Shown one piece after another: positions 14,804 to 24,715 of a stretch of DNA of 64,000 nucleotides; position 1 is the first letter of the stretch, and each line of letters begins with the position of its first letter. The position numbers and the translations under genes were made by a program. Below the pieces are notes generated by a model. That model saw nothing but the letters and a program-made list of their open reading frames with translations, searched no databases and had not been told where the DNA came from. The DNA comes from SAR324 cluster bacterium. Its GTDB lineage: Bacteria > SAR324 > NAC60-12. The DNA lies in contig JANQJU010000064.1 of the NCBI GenBank assembly GCA_028281495.1, positions 496,001 through 560,000 of the forward strand, in the 5' to 3' direction.

Positions 14804-17800
14804 ATGACGCCGCTGATTAGCAGGATTTCCAATGTCATTTTTCTTGTAGTATTTGCTTGGTGTTTCACAATTTATGGCTCTCCAAGCTACGCTCAAAATT
14901 TATCCCTAAACTCTCCGATTCATCAATCCACAATATCCACCCGTCCTACACTCCGCTGGAATGCTTCAGGCTCCCGATACAGCGTAGAAATCTCTTTTAA
15001 TAACTTTGCGAGTACTTTCTATTCCACTTATGAGCACGGTGGCGATTTCTTGACACAGCCCCAATACGAAATCCCAGAAGCGCTGTGGCAATACCTTCGT
15101 CATAAAAGTTCGCTGTATTTTCGAGTCCGCGCCTTGGGTGCTCAAGGGAGTGTCACGACAACCAGTTCCGCAGTCCGAATCAATATTGATTCGGGAGAGA
15201 GCGAGTTGGTCGTTTCTGCCAGAAGCGCTCGAGCATCAATCCCGGTCGAAGTCACTAATTTTTTTTCTGGTTTTTCAGAAACCAGAAAATTGGCAGTTAA
15301 TTCGACCGAAGGCATCGTTCCTCAAGAAGTTTTGATTCAATTGAAAGATGGAGTCACTGCCTTGCCGGAAGCGGTGTATAGCGTTGCATTTCCAATTCAC
15401 AAAACCACGACCACGCTCGATCGGACGATTCGACGTTTACAAGTAGCTCCGGAAATTACGGTGGAACAGGCAATCGCGACGCTGCAAAGTTTAACCGATA
15501 TCGAAATGGTACAAGCCAACCATCAATTCCAGTCGGCTGTTTCGGTTTCCGATCCTCAATTGAGTACTTTTCAGTGGGCACCTCAAAAGGTTCGAGCGCC
15601 TATCGCCTGGTCCCATGATATCACGGGAAGTGGAGTCACAATTGCTGTCTTAGACACAGGAGTATTGACGACTCACACCGAATTTGATGGGTCGGGAAAA
15701 TTGCAAGCGGGCCCAGACTTTGGAAGCAGCGATACGGACCCGACCGATGTCGAAGGACATGGCTCACACGTTGCTGGCATTGCAGCAGCGGAGGATGATG
15801 GGCAAGGTATGGTGGGAATCGCCCCCGATGCGACGGTGTTGGCAATAAAAGTCTTTTCCGATTCTGGAAGTGGAACCGACCTCAGTGTCGTGCAAGGGAT
15901 TCACTATGCCATTTCTCATGGTGCCAAAGTGATCAACATGAGCTTTGGATCGAGCAATGTATTTATCAATCTACCCAGCCAACTGAGCATGAACACATTG
16001 CTGACCAGCGCGATTGAAGATGCAATCAATGCGGGAGTCGTCGTGGTCACGTCAGCGGGCAATGACACATCGACCTTATTGGGATATCCACGAGGTGCTA
16101 GCGGTGCCATCATGGTTGCGGCGACGCGGAGTGATGACACATTGGCCCCGTTTTCGAGTCATAGCAATGCGGTGAGTATTGCTGCGCCAGGGTATGGGAT
16201 TTATGCACCCTCTCAAAACTCTACAACGAGTTACCAGTTTTTATCCGGCTCTTCGATGGCGGCTCCTATGGTAGCGGGAGCTGCGGCCTTGCTATTGCAA
16301 AAATACCCGACTTTCACCCCTGCCCAGGTTAAAGCCACTCTAGAAAACACGGCTGATGATATCGGACCTACGGGGCATGATGGATTTTTTGGAGCGGGAC
16401 GGCTCAACATTGCCAAAGCCCTCAGCCTTTCTGAAAATTCGGATACGACCCCGCCCCGTATCGAATCGTTCGAAGCCACCACGACTCAAATCAAGGTTCG
16501 TTTTTCGCAAGATATGAAGGCAGATGGCAGTGCCAATGCAGTGAATTTGGCTTCCAATTGGAGTGGAAGCAATAGCACGATGACCAATTTTCTTTCAGGT
16601 GGTAGCTATAGTTACGACAGCACGGATTACACGTTAACTATCACCAACAGCTCCAGTCAGCTCACCCAATCGGCAAGCGTGTTCGTTTTGCTGAAGACCA
16701 ATGTGGTGAACGCCAACGACATCGCCATTACCGGCAATTATCCTTCTCAAACCAATTATTCCAACAGTGATACCCCGACTCACTTTGTGATCACGACCAC
16801 CGTGGGAACTTCGGTCAATGAATCCAATGGGGACTATGCGCATGCGTTGGCCACCAATGATGGCCAACTGACGATATTATTCAATCAGCCAGTCACCGAA
16901 GCTTCGGCAGAAACCGCATCGAATTATACGCTGCGTCTCAATCCGGATTATCACAGCAGTAGTAAAACTGCTTTTTTGAGTGGGGATTTGCAAGGAGGGA
17001 CTTTGGTGACTCTCTCAGACAAGACTTTCACCTATAACACGGGGTCTCGCACTTTGGTGATTTCTGGACTGTCATTGAGTACCGACGCAACCTTTGGGCT
17101 TAGCTTGGGAACCGGGTTGTTGAATTCAGATCTAAGCAATCCCATAAGTGGCTCTCTGCAAAAAATCTATGGCGTGGTGGAGGAGGCGAGTAGTGCGACA
17201 CCCAACATATCAGGAGTGGCCACACGCTATGACGCTTCCAATAGCTCGGGTGAAGTCATCGAAGTGAGTTTTTCTCGAAATATGAATGTGAGCGATGTGC
17301 TGAATATTTCCAAGTATTCCCTCGTAGTGAATGGAGCTTCGAAAGACATTTCCTCAAACTCGGTCATATACGACAGTGGCTACAAGAAAGCCTATATCTT
17401 AGGGGTAGATCTTTATAGCAATGACACTCAGAGCTTTTCAGTCACCGTAAATGATATGGCAACGGTGGACGGAACAGTCTTGAGTTCTCCCAACAACAGT
17501 GCTTCTGGGACCGTCAGTTCTGCTACAGTGACTCCGGTGATCAGCCATGTGGTGGCCTCTGCTACAGCCTTGAGGATCTACTTTAGGCATTTTCGGAAAA
17601 TCAAAGAATCGGTAGCCGAAACCATCAGCAATTATGCCTTAGAGTCGCCGATCAGTACGAGCGTCAGCTTGTCCAGCCATGTCGCTACTTACGATTTCAA
17701 ATCGAACTCGGTCACCATCCAGCGGTCCGATCAGGCGGCATTTCTGACTTCAGGCCAAACTTTGCAGGTGACACTCAGCAACATCGTGGCGGGCCTGGGA

Positions 17801-20800
17801 ACAGAAACAGCTTTGTCTTCCAATACAGTCACGGGTTTTGTGGGGGCGCAGGATTTTGATTTCACCTGTCTGAGTCAGACTTCCGGGGCCTTGCTCACAG
17901 CGAGTACATATGATGGCACCTCCGACTGTAGCAATCCGGCAAGTCATTTTCAGATCCGTGACGGACACACAGTCACCTGGGACGGAACTGGTGGACCGGT
18001 GACTGGAAACGTATCAGTGGCTACAGGGGGGACGTTTCAGATTACAGGTAGTGGGGGAACCGTTTCGGGGGCACTGACTTTAGCCGGAGGAACGGTAGAT
18101 GTTGACCATGCCCTTACATTGGCGGGGAACCTAACCTTGGCCCATTCCTCAATGCTCGACATTGCTGACACTCTGACTTACACCGGGAGCACGTTGACCA
18201 TCGGCTCGAGCAATACCTTGGCCGTCACAGGAACTGCGTCATTCGACAATACCAACGCCATCAGCTTGAATCAGATCGACAGCATTCTGCGGCTCAACGG
18301 AGTGGGAACAATTAGCAAGGTGTCCGTGGACACTGATTTATCGGACGGTATGATTGATGTGGATGAAAGTGCCACCATTTCTTCTTTGACGCTGAACAAC
18401 AATGCAGAAATCAACGTAGCAAGTGGCAAAACACTCACCATTACGAACGCAGGAAGCATCCCGAACTCAAAGACTCTAACATTGAGTGGTCCAGGCACGG
18501 TATCGAACACACTCTCTTTGGCAGGAGTCAGCACGGTCCTAAAGCTCACAGGAACGGGGGGGATCCTGAGCAATGCCGTGGTCGATGCCGATATGACAGA
18601 TGGCAATATTGATGTCGACGCCGACTTCACGATCAACACCCTCACTCCTTCAAATAATACGATTGTTGATGTTGCAGATGGCAAAACGTTGACCCTCACC
18701 TCAGCGCTGACAGTGTTGTCGAACAAAACGTTTACAGTTCAAAACACTGGCAAGTTGGATCTCGGTAGCGAATTGTCAGTAGTCGGAACCTTAAGTTTGA
18801 CCAATGCGACGCTCGATGCAACGGGAGCGACAATCAGCTTGGGCAACACACTCAATAGTTCTGGAGGCACTCTCACCACAGATGCCACCACCTCCCTTTC
18901 ACTCAATACAAGCGCCTCATTGCTCACCTCGAATGCGTTAACCATCGGAACCTTGTCACTGAACAACCATACCTTGACCTTGGGTTCAGGCACAACCGAC
19001 CTCACGGTAACTGGGGCTTTGACCTTAGACAACAGTACTGAACAAATCATTTCTGGAGGCGGTGATCTGACAATTGCCTCAACGTTGACGATGACCGATG
19101 GAAAAATTGCGGCCAACGGAAGCAAATTCACGATTGGCACCAGCACCACCTTAGGTGGGGGGACGATTGATGTTCAAAGTTCAACATTCAGTTTGGGGGC
19201 CAATCTCGATTCCTCGCTTGCCACCCTAGAAACCAATGCGGCCACCAATCTGCTTTTGGCAAACGATGCTACTTGGGTTCATCATTCGGGAGTGAGTGTG
19301 GGGTATGTGGATGTGGATGGTCACACACTCACCTTGGGATCTACCGGAACCGATTTGAATGTATTGACCAGTGCCACTTTGGATGATGCCAATGATCAAA
19401 TTTTGACCCAAGCTGCCGACTTGACCATCGCTCAACTCACAATGAGCAATGGTCAAATTGCAACCAGTGGTGGTGCTCTAACGATATCAGGGAATTCAAC
19501 GATTTCCGGAGGAGCCATCATAGCCGATACTTCCAATACTTATAATGTGGCGACTTCGGTTCTGTTCTCTTCCGCAGACGCATTGACGTTTCAAACTAAC
19601 GCTTTGTTGGACATTCGGAATAGTTTCGTCGGAGCAACAACGTCGGGGGATAGTGCTTCCATCACGGTTCAGGGAACACCTGCTTTCAGTGTTACAGGGG
19701 CTACGGTGCAAGACCTGCAAATCAGCGGCGGGAGCATTCTCACAAAAAACTCTACGAATAGCGGCAATAACACAAATGTATCATTTTCAAGCAGCGGTTT
19801 TTCTGTGGGGACGGTCACCGACAACACCTACGAAGATGGCACGTCAGCGACTTTCACGGTTCAACTCACGGCCCGACCCACCGATAATGTGTCGACAAGT
19901 TTAAGCTCTGGGGACAGTTCGGAAGGTTTGGTTTCACCCGCTTCTTTGACTTTCACACCGAGTAACTGGCACCTACCACAGACCGTCACCGTCATGGGAG
20001 TCGACGATGCTTCGGTGGATGGTGATATCACTTACAGTGTGGTGCTTGGTACAGCTTCTTCGACGGATAGTTCGTTTCATGAGGATCCTTCAGATGTTTC
20101 TGTGACCAACGTCGACAATGATGCTGCAGGTTTTTCAATCACACCCTTGACTGGCACCACAACGGAAGAAGGGGCGGCAGCTTCGTTCTCCGTAAAACTC
20201 AATACACAGCCGAGTCAAGTGGTGCATCTCAGCCTGAGCAGTCTTGCCACGACCGAAGGAGCAGTGGCGCCTTCTTCCATGCAATTCACCTCCACGAACT
20301 GGAACGGGTTACAAAAATTCACTATTTCAGGGACCGACGATACCTCGCTTGATGGAAACCAAAGTTTTGCTGTCACCTTGGCTTCGACTTCTGACGATGC
20401 CAACTACCAAAATTTGTCTAGAAACGTGAGCCTCACCAATGTGGATCACGACTCACCAGGGTTCTTGGTTTCCGAGGTTGAGGGAGAAACTTCTGAAGAC
20501 ACGGGAACGACCTCTTTCACCGTGCGATTGACTCAAGCTCCAAGTAAAGCGGTCTATTTGAGTTTGTTCAGTTCGGATTCCACCGAAAGCACGCTTTCCA
20601 CAACTTCGTTATCTTTCACAACCGATAACTGGAAAGCTCCGCAAACAGTAACTGTTACTGGAGTCGACGATAGTGATACCGATGGCGATCAAGCCTATTC
20701 CGTGATTCTGGATTTTGCTCAGTCGACAGATTCGACTTACAGCGGAGTGGATCCAAGCGATGTGATTGCCACCAATATCGATGATGAAACAGCAGGGATC

Positions 20801-23743
20801 AGCCTTTCTTCTGTCACAGGCACGCCTTCGGAAGAAGGAAATTCTGCGACGTTTAGCATCCGTCTCGATAAACAACCTACGGCAGATGTTACTGCCAGTA
20901 TTGCAAGTAGCGATACAACAGAAGGCACGGTTTCCTCGAGTGCGCTAACTTTCACCTCGGCCAATTGGAATACATCGCAGACTGTTACAGTTACCGGGGT
21001 CAACGATAGTCTGGTGGACGGAAACCAAGCTTTCACAGTCACAGTGACAACAAGTTCGAGCGACTCCTCATATTCGGCCCTGAGCCAAAGTGTGAATTTG
21101 GAAAACATTGATGATGAAACAGAAGGGTTTCTCGTCTCTACGATTAGCAGCGGAGCTTCCGAAGCGGGAGGATCGGCTCAAACGACCATACGCCTCACAA
21201 AGCAGCCTGCTGCTTCTGTCAGCTTTGACCTCTCTATTTCTGACACCTCGGAAGGCTCCTTGGACAAGACGTCGCTCACCTTTGCAACCACCAATTGGAG
21301 CCTCGCTCAAACCATTACCATCACAGGATTGGATGACAACATCATTGATGGTAATCAATCTTACCGTGTCGATTTCAGTTCTATTACCTCCGATGACACC
21401 AATTATAAGGCATTGCATTTCGTTCCTCTAACAATCACCACATCCGACAACGATTCTGCTGGATTCACCATTTCAGCAATCAATGGCAACACCACCGAGG
21501 ATGGGGCAACGGCGGCTTTCACCGTGCAACTCGCTGCTCAGCCGACTGAGAATGTTTCCATTGACTACAGTAGTGGCGACACCACCGAGGGAACCGCAAG
21601 TGGCTCTTTGACTTTCACAAGAAACAATTGGAATGTCAGCCAATCAGTGACAGTGACCGGAGTGGACGATTCACAATCAGATGGTAATCAAAACTATTTT
21701 ATCGTTTTGTCGTCGGCGATTTCTGATGATCCAAATTACAGCGGAGTGGATCCAGCTGACGTTGCTGTCACTAACGTTGACAACGACGGCAGTAGCAGCA
21801 GCGAAGGTGGAGGGAGCGGGAGTAGTGGAAGTGGCGGAAGTAGTGGGAGCGGAAGTGACACATCGACCACCACGACCACGACCAACACAACTTCAAGCAG
21901 CACGAGTAGCACAACCAGCAGTACGGTCAGCAGTACGACCTCATCGACAGTGACGACTACTTCCACAGTGATTCTAACCACCAGTTCCACCACGACCACG
22001 CTACCGCCACCTGTGGCGAATCAGAATCCAACAAACAACACAACCGTCTCGCAAGGAGGCTCTGTAACGACAACACCTTCCGCCGGAAGTTCTGTCAAAA
22101 ATAATGATGATGGTTCGGTCACAACTTCGTTTGACGCACCGCCCTCAAATAGTGGTGAGAACACGCAAGTCAGCTCTACAATTAAAAATGACGGTTCGGT
22201 GGTGAATGCAGTGACGATCACTCCATCCAACGGAAACCCTGTTTTGACCGAATTGGAAGCGCCTGCGGGGGCTACAACAGAAATCTTGTCGGCTGGAACC
22301 ATTGTCACCAAGATTCCAGATATTGTTTTGCCGGATGGTTCGGTCGCTGCGGTCCAATCCCAAATTTCTTCTGAGGGCATGGCTACCAGCAGTATCGAGA
22401 TCAAAACAGCGAACGGCGAAACCGTGACCACGCAACTGGAAGCGCCAGCACAATCCAAAACCATCATTGGAGATGAAGGACAAATCACGACAGCATTCAC
22501 TAACGCCATACCAGAAAGTTCGATTCAGGATACACTAGTAACGATGGCATCCGATGGTTCGGTCAATGCTTCGGTCGGAGTTCGTAATACCGATGGCTCT
22601 CTAGTCGTCAGTGACTTTGTGCTTCCGACGGGTTCGGCTATGATTTTGTCTGATGATGGGAGCAGTCAAACGGAAACGCCTGTGGTCACCACCAGCAGTG
22701 GCCACACGGTGCAAACTCAGACGCTGATGGAAACCGACGGTATGATCGAAACGAATTTGCGTATCACGGCCCCAGGGGCAGACACAGCCAGTGTGGTGAC
22801 CTTGCCTGATGCGGAACCCGGTGCTTCGATTGAGGTGATTTATGATTCGGATGGAAATGGAAAGCTTGTCGTGGTCACTCCTTTACAAAGCGGCACGGCA
22901 CTTTCCGAAGGCCGCCAAGTCGCTAATCTTTCGACGGCCCAATCGGAAAGCACTGGAAAATTCATGGGGCGGCAGCCATCGGATCAGTCTTCAGTGGTGC
23001 TGTTCCCGTTATCAAATGACACGCAAATTCGAATGGAAAAGGCTTTTGATACCGAAACGACACTCTTGAACTTGGAACAAGGTACCGCAGACATTCAAAT
23101 CGGAACTGCAACGACCCGATCTTTGAGTGCCACCGAGACCATCACGGTCAGTAATTTGGATGCTACCGTTTCTATAGCCGCTGGAAGGAATCTTGTTGCC
23201 TTCCCGGTCCAAAGCTCGGTGCATGCCAATCGTTTGAGCACTCGATTGGCCAACGTGCATTCCGCTTGGGTTTGGCAATCGGACCAATCATGGGCTTTCT
23301 ATACGGATCAAGAGGAATTCAAACAAACGTGGGAAACTCAAATCGGTTTAGATGTTATCTCAGAATCCATCGAATCAGGAACGGGATTGTTTATTTACTC
23401 GGAAAGTGAGCAAACCCTGTCGGTTAGAGATTTGGGAAATTACGATGGTGAGGAAATTCTGAACACCTTGTCAACGGGTTGGCATTTGATAGGACTAGGA
23501 AAGACAGTGACTCCTCAATCAGTCATGCAAGCCCACTCTCAGGTTCAGTCGGTATGGATTTTACAAGCCGATCGCTGGAAAGCCTATACCACTGACTCGG
23601 AAAAGCTCGCGAAGATTCAATCCAGTACGGATGTTGAATTTCTGAATGCAACCGACACGATTTCACCTGGAACTGCATTTTGGGTGGAAGTCGCTTCTTC
23701 GACCAGTCGTAGCGGACTACGCTTAAAGCCGCCTTTGTTTTGA
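14804..23743 (+). CDS. Giant secreted subtilisin-like serine protease with tandem beta repeats
   Basis: A 2979-residue exported protein. A signal peptide ends near PSYAQN (about residue 31), followed by an FN3-like module (about 35-125) and a propeptide-like stretch. The S8 peptidase domain has the triad D284 (IAVLDTG), H319 (GHGSHVAG) and S484 (SGSSMAAP). Residues about 550-1020 are Ig-like repeats and about 1030-1650 a repetitive T/L/S/N-rich stretch that looks like a beta-helix (LTLAGGTVDVDHALTLAG). Six repeats of about 109 residues span about 1665-2327. A Ser/Thr/Gly linker (about 2330-2410), repeats with DGSV, and a C-terminal domain of two similar halves (GRNLVAFPV and GWHLIGLGK, each followed by W-rich segments) complete it. 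The site GGAAGAG precedes the ATG. It probably acts outside the cell as a protease-adhesin. No LPXTG or autotransporter barrel is visible, so the export route is unclear. Confidence 0.9.
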   Translation: MTPLISRISNVIFLVVFAWCFTIYGSPSYAQNLSLNSPIHQSTISTRPTLRWNASGSRYSVEISFNNFASTFYSTYEHGGDFLTQPQYEIPEALWQYLRHKSSLYFRVRALGAQGSVTTTSSAVRINIDSGESELVVSARSARASIPVEVTNFFSGFSETRKLAVNSTEGIVPQEVLIQLKDGVTALPEAVYSVAFPIHKTTTTLDRTIRRLQVAPEITVEQAIATLQSLTDIEMVQANHQFQSAVSVSDPQLSTFQWAPQKVRAPIAWSHDITGSGVTIAVLDTGVLTTHTEFDGSGKLQAGPDFGSSDTDPTDVEGHGSHVAGIAAAEDDGQGMVGIAPDATVLAIKVFSDSGSGTDLSVVQGIHYAISHGAKVINMSFGSSNVFINLPSQLSMNTLLTSAIEDAINAGVVVVTSAGNDTSTLLGYPRGASGAIMVAATRSDDTLAPFSSHSNAVSIAAPGYGIYAPSQNSTTSYQFLSGSSMAAPMVAGAAALLLQKYPTFTPAQVKATLENTADDIGPTGHDGFFGAGRLNIAKALSLSENSDTTPPRIESFEATTTQIKVRFSQDMKADGSANAVNLASNWSGSNSTMTNFLSGGSYSYDSTDYTLTITNSSSQLTQSASVFVLLKTNVVNANDIAITGNYPSQTNYSNSDTPTHFVITTTVGTSVNESNGDYAHALATNDGQLTILFNQPVTEASAETASNYTLRLNPDYHSSSKTAFLSGDLQGGTLVTLSDKTFTYNTGSRTLVISGLSLSTDATFGLSLGTGLLNSDLSNPISGSLQKIYGVVEEASSATPNISGVATRYDASNSSGEVIEVSFSRNMNVSDVLNISKYSLVVNGASKDISSNSVIYDSGYKKAYILGVDLYSNDTQSFSVTVNDMATVDGTVLSSPNNSASGTVSSATVTPVISHVVASATALRIYFRHFRKIKESVAETISNYALESPISTSVSLSSHVATYDFKSNSVTIQRSDQAAFLTSGQTLQVTLSNIVAGLGTETALSSNTVTGFVGAQDFDFTCLSQTSGALLTASTYDGTSDCSNPASHFQIRDGHTVTWDGTGGPVTGNVSVATGGTFQITGSGGTVSGALTLAGGTVDVDHALTLAGNLTLAHSSMLDIADTLTYTGSTLTIGSSNTLAVTGTASFDNTNAISLNQIDSILRLNGVGTISKVSVDTDLSDGMIDVDESATISSLTLNNNAEINVASGKTLTITNAGSIPNSKTLTLSGPGTVSNTLSLAGVSTVLKLTGTGGILSNAVVDADMTDGNIDVDADFTINTLTPSNNTIVDVADGKTLTLTSALTVLSNKTFTVQNTGKLDLGSELSVVGTLSLTNATLDATGATISLGNTLNSSGGTLTTDATTSLSLNTSASLLTSNALTIGTLSLNNHTLTLGSGTTDLTVTGALTLDNSTEQIISGGGDLTIASTLTMTDGKIAANGSKFTIGTSTTLGGGTIDVQSSTFSLGANLDSSLATLETNAATNLLLANDATWVHHSGVSVGYVDVDGHTLTLGSTGTDLNVLTSATLDDANDQILTQAADLTIAQLTMSNGQIATSGGALTISGNSTISGGAIIADTSNTYNVATSVLFSSADALTFQTNALLDIRNSFVGATTSGDSASITVQGTPAFSVTGATVQDLQISGGSILTKNSTNSGNNTNVSFSSSGFSVGTVTDNTYEDGTSATFTVQLTARPTDNVSTSLSSGDSSEGLVSPASLTFTPSNWHLPQTVTVMGVDDASVDGDITYSVVLGTASSTDSSFHEDPSDVSVTNVDNDAAGFSITPLTGTTTEEGAAASFSVKLNTQPSQVVHLSLSSLATTEGAVAPSSMQFTSTNWNGLQKFTISGTDDTSLDGNQSFAVTLASTSDDANYQNLSRNVSLTNVDHDSPGFLVSEVEGETSEDTGTTSFTVRLTQAPSKAVYLSLFSSDSTESTLSTTSLSFTTDNWKAPQTVTVTGVDDSDTDGDQAYSVILDFAQSTDSTYSGVDPSDVIATNIDDETAGISLSSVTGTPSEEGNSATFSIRLDKQPTADVTASIASSDTTEGTVSSSALTFTSANWNTSQTVTVTGVNDSLVDGNQAFTVTVTTSSSDSSYSALSQSVNLENIDDETEGFLVSTISSGASEAGGSAQTTIRLTKQPAASVSFDLSISDTSEGSLDKTSLTFATTNWSLAQTITITGLDDNIIDGNQSYRVDFSSITSDDTNYKALHFVPLTITTSDNDSAGFTISAINGNTTEDGATAAFTVQLAAQPTENVSIDYSSGDTTEGTASGSLTFTRNNWNVSQSVTVTGVDDSQSDGNQNYFIVLSSAISDDPNYSGVDPADVAVTNVDNDGSSSSEGGGSGSSGSGGSSGSGSDTSTTTTTTNTTSSSTSSTTSSTVSSTTSSTVTTTSTVILTTSSTTTTLPPPVANQNPTNNTTVSQGGSVTTTPSAGSSVKNNDDGSVTTSFDAPPSNSGENTQVSSTIKNDGSVVNAVTITPSNGNPVLTELEAPAGATTEILSAGTIVTKIPDIVLPDGSVAAVQSQISSEGMATSSIEIKTANGETVTTQLEAPAQSKTIIGDEGQITTAFTNAIPESSIQDTLVTMASDGSVNASVGVRNTDGSLVVSDFVLPTGSAMILSDDGSSQTETPVVTTSSGHTVQTQTLMETDGMIETNLRITAPGADTASVVTLPDAEPGASIEVIYDSDGNGKLVVVTPLQSGTALSEGRQVANLSTAQSESTGKFMGRQPSDQSSVVLFPLSNDTQIRMEKAFDTETTLLNLEQGTADIQIGTATTRSLSATETITVSNLDATVSIAAGRNLVAFPVQSSVHANRLSTRLANVHSAWVWQSDQSWAFYTDQEEFKQTWETQIGLDVISESIESGTGLFIYSESEQTLSVRDLGNYDGEEILNTLSTGWHLIGLGKTVTPQSVMQAHSQVQSVWILQADRWKAYTTDSEKLAKIQSSTDVEFLNATDTISPGTAFWVEVASSTSRSGLRLKPPLF
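19796..21790 (+). repeat. Six tandem Calx-beta-like coding repeats in the giant subtilase
   Basis: Six units of about 327-330 bases, each starting with a GF or GI pair, then TxExGxxAxFxVxL, SSxDTTEGxxSxxSLTFTxxNW, VTVTGVDDSxxDGNQ and ending with a TNVDND-type segment. The units have diverged at the DNA level, so they are old rather than recently copied. The Asp-rich ends (VDND, VDDS) suggest calcium binding between domains, by analogy with Calx-beta and cadherin-like repeats. Confidence 0.75.
21790..22008 (+). repeat. Low-complexity Ser/Gly then Ser/Thr coding linker
   Basis: The subtilase frame here encodes a Gly/Ser-rich run followed by about 55 residues made almost only of Ser and Thr and ending TLPPP. 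It separates the Calx-beta-like array from the C-terminal region and probably acts as an extended, possibly glycosylated spacer. The repeated ACC/ACG/AGC/AGT codons make the DNA prone to slippage. Confidence 0.7.
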
Positions 23744-23945
23744 TCCCTTCGAGAAATCTTGGATACGGTTCGAGTGTTTGTTTGCTCTCTTGTAAAAACA
23801 GGATGTGTTTTTAATAGGTTATCCCAGATGATTAGTCTGGTAGTCGCGATTTACCCCATGGATTTCCGCTTGTAATCAAAGTCCAGAAGCGTATCTTGTT
23901 ATCCTTTCGGAAACAGTAGTTTTTTAATGATAACAGGAGGTTGTA

Positions 23946-24242
23946 ATGTGGCAATTGCATCAATTGGAAAAGCTAGCCAAGCTTGAACCGAACTTAGTGG
24001 AAGAAGCATTGTATCAGCTCATGGACCACGATCATGAGCTGCGGGATAAACTGGTTTTCGGCGCTTATTTGGATGGTGATATCAACTTGAGTAAAGCCGC
24101 TGAATTGTTGAACGAGCCGTCAGTTCAATTGCGCCAACAACTCCTTGCCTTGGGAATGCCGGTCAAACTCGGTACGGATTCGGAGGAAGCATTGATAGCA
24201 GAAACGTTCTCTGCGGCAGCCATTCGAAAGGGGGGGCGATGA
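23946..24242 (+). CDS. UPF0175-like antitoxin
   Basis: A 98-residue protein with the UPF0175 pattern in GAYLDGDINLSKAAELLNEP (residues about 39-58), a helix-turn-helix-like segment, followed by LRQQLLALGMPVKLG and an acidic tail. The family is usually found upstream of PIN/DUF3368 toxins and acts as antitoxin and repressor of its own operon. The start has a strong ACAGGAGG site 6 bases upstream (23934-23941). It overlaps the PIN gene by 4 bases. Autoregulation is expected but no operator was identified. Confidence 0.8.
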   Translation: MWQLHQLEKLAKLEPNLVEEALYQLMDHDHELRDKLVFGAYLDGDINLSKAAELLNEPSVQLRQQLLALGMPVKLGTDSEEALIAETFSAAAIRKGGR

Positions 24243-24715
24243 TTGTGATCGATGCAACCGTATTGACCAATTTTGTGGTGTCCGATGAAATGTTTCTTCT
24301 AGACGAGTTTTGTGGGGATCAAGGGATTCTGACAAGGGAAGTGGTCGAAGGTTTTCATCAAGGTGTGAAGAAGGGATTATGGAAAACTGCCAATGTCGAA
24401 AAATGGGAACAAGTCGAACGGGAATCTTTTCAAGAAGAAGTGTTGTACCAGCACTTGTCGCGCAGTCTGGGGGTGGGGGAAGCGTCTAGTCTCGCCATTG
24501 CGGTGGAACGAAAACATGACCTGTTGAGTGATGATCAGTTGGTGCGCGACATTGCGCACCGTTGTGGTATCCGAGTGTCAGGAAGCTTGGGAGTGTTGAT
24601 CGAGGCAATGGGAAGGAAAAAGATCACGTATCAAGCCGGAAACTGGATGCTACACGACCTCTTGGAACACGGCTTCCAAGCCCCCATTAACAAGCTTGAA
24701 GAACTGAAAATCTGA
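24239..24715 (+). CDS. PIN-domain toxin (DUF3368-like ribonuclease)
   Basis: A 158-residue PIN-domain protein. The acidic metal-binding residues fit D5 (VIDATVL), E34 or E37 (TREVVEGF), E81 (GVGEASSLAIA) and D98/D99 (LLSDDQLVRDIA). The ending VSGSLGVLIEAMGRKKI is characteristic of DUF3368 proteins. Such toxins cleave RNA with Mg or Mn. Translation is coupled to the antitoxin through an ATGA overlap. The gene ends directly against the convergent gene at 24716, with no spacer for a separate terminator. Confidence 0.82.
   Translation: MIVIDATVLTNFVVSDEMFLLDEFCGDQGILTREVVEGFHQGVKKGLWKTANVEKWEQVERESFQEEVLYQHLSRSLGVGEASSLAIAVERKHDLLSDDQLVRDIAHRCGIRVSGSLGVLIEAMGRKKITYQAGNWMLHDLLEHGFQAPINKLEELKI

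Noticed and set aside
18271..19149. Long antisense frames opposite the subtilase repeats
   Set aside because: They arise from the regular codon pattern of the Ser/Thr/Leu repeat coding DNA, lack ribosome sites and resemble no family.
19796..21790. Possible CRISPR-like or mobile repeat array
   Set aside because: Units of about 330 bases are in frame, diverged and encode a known type of beta repeat; no short direct repeat/spacer pattern.
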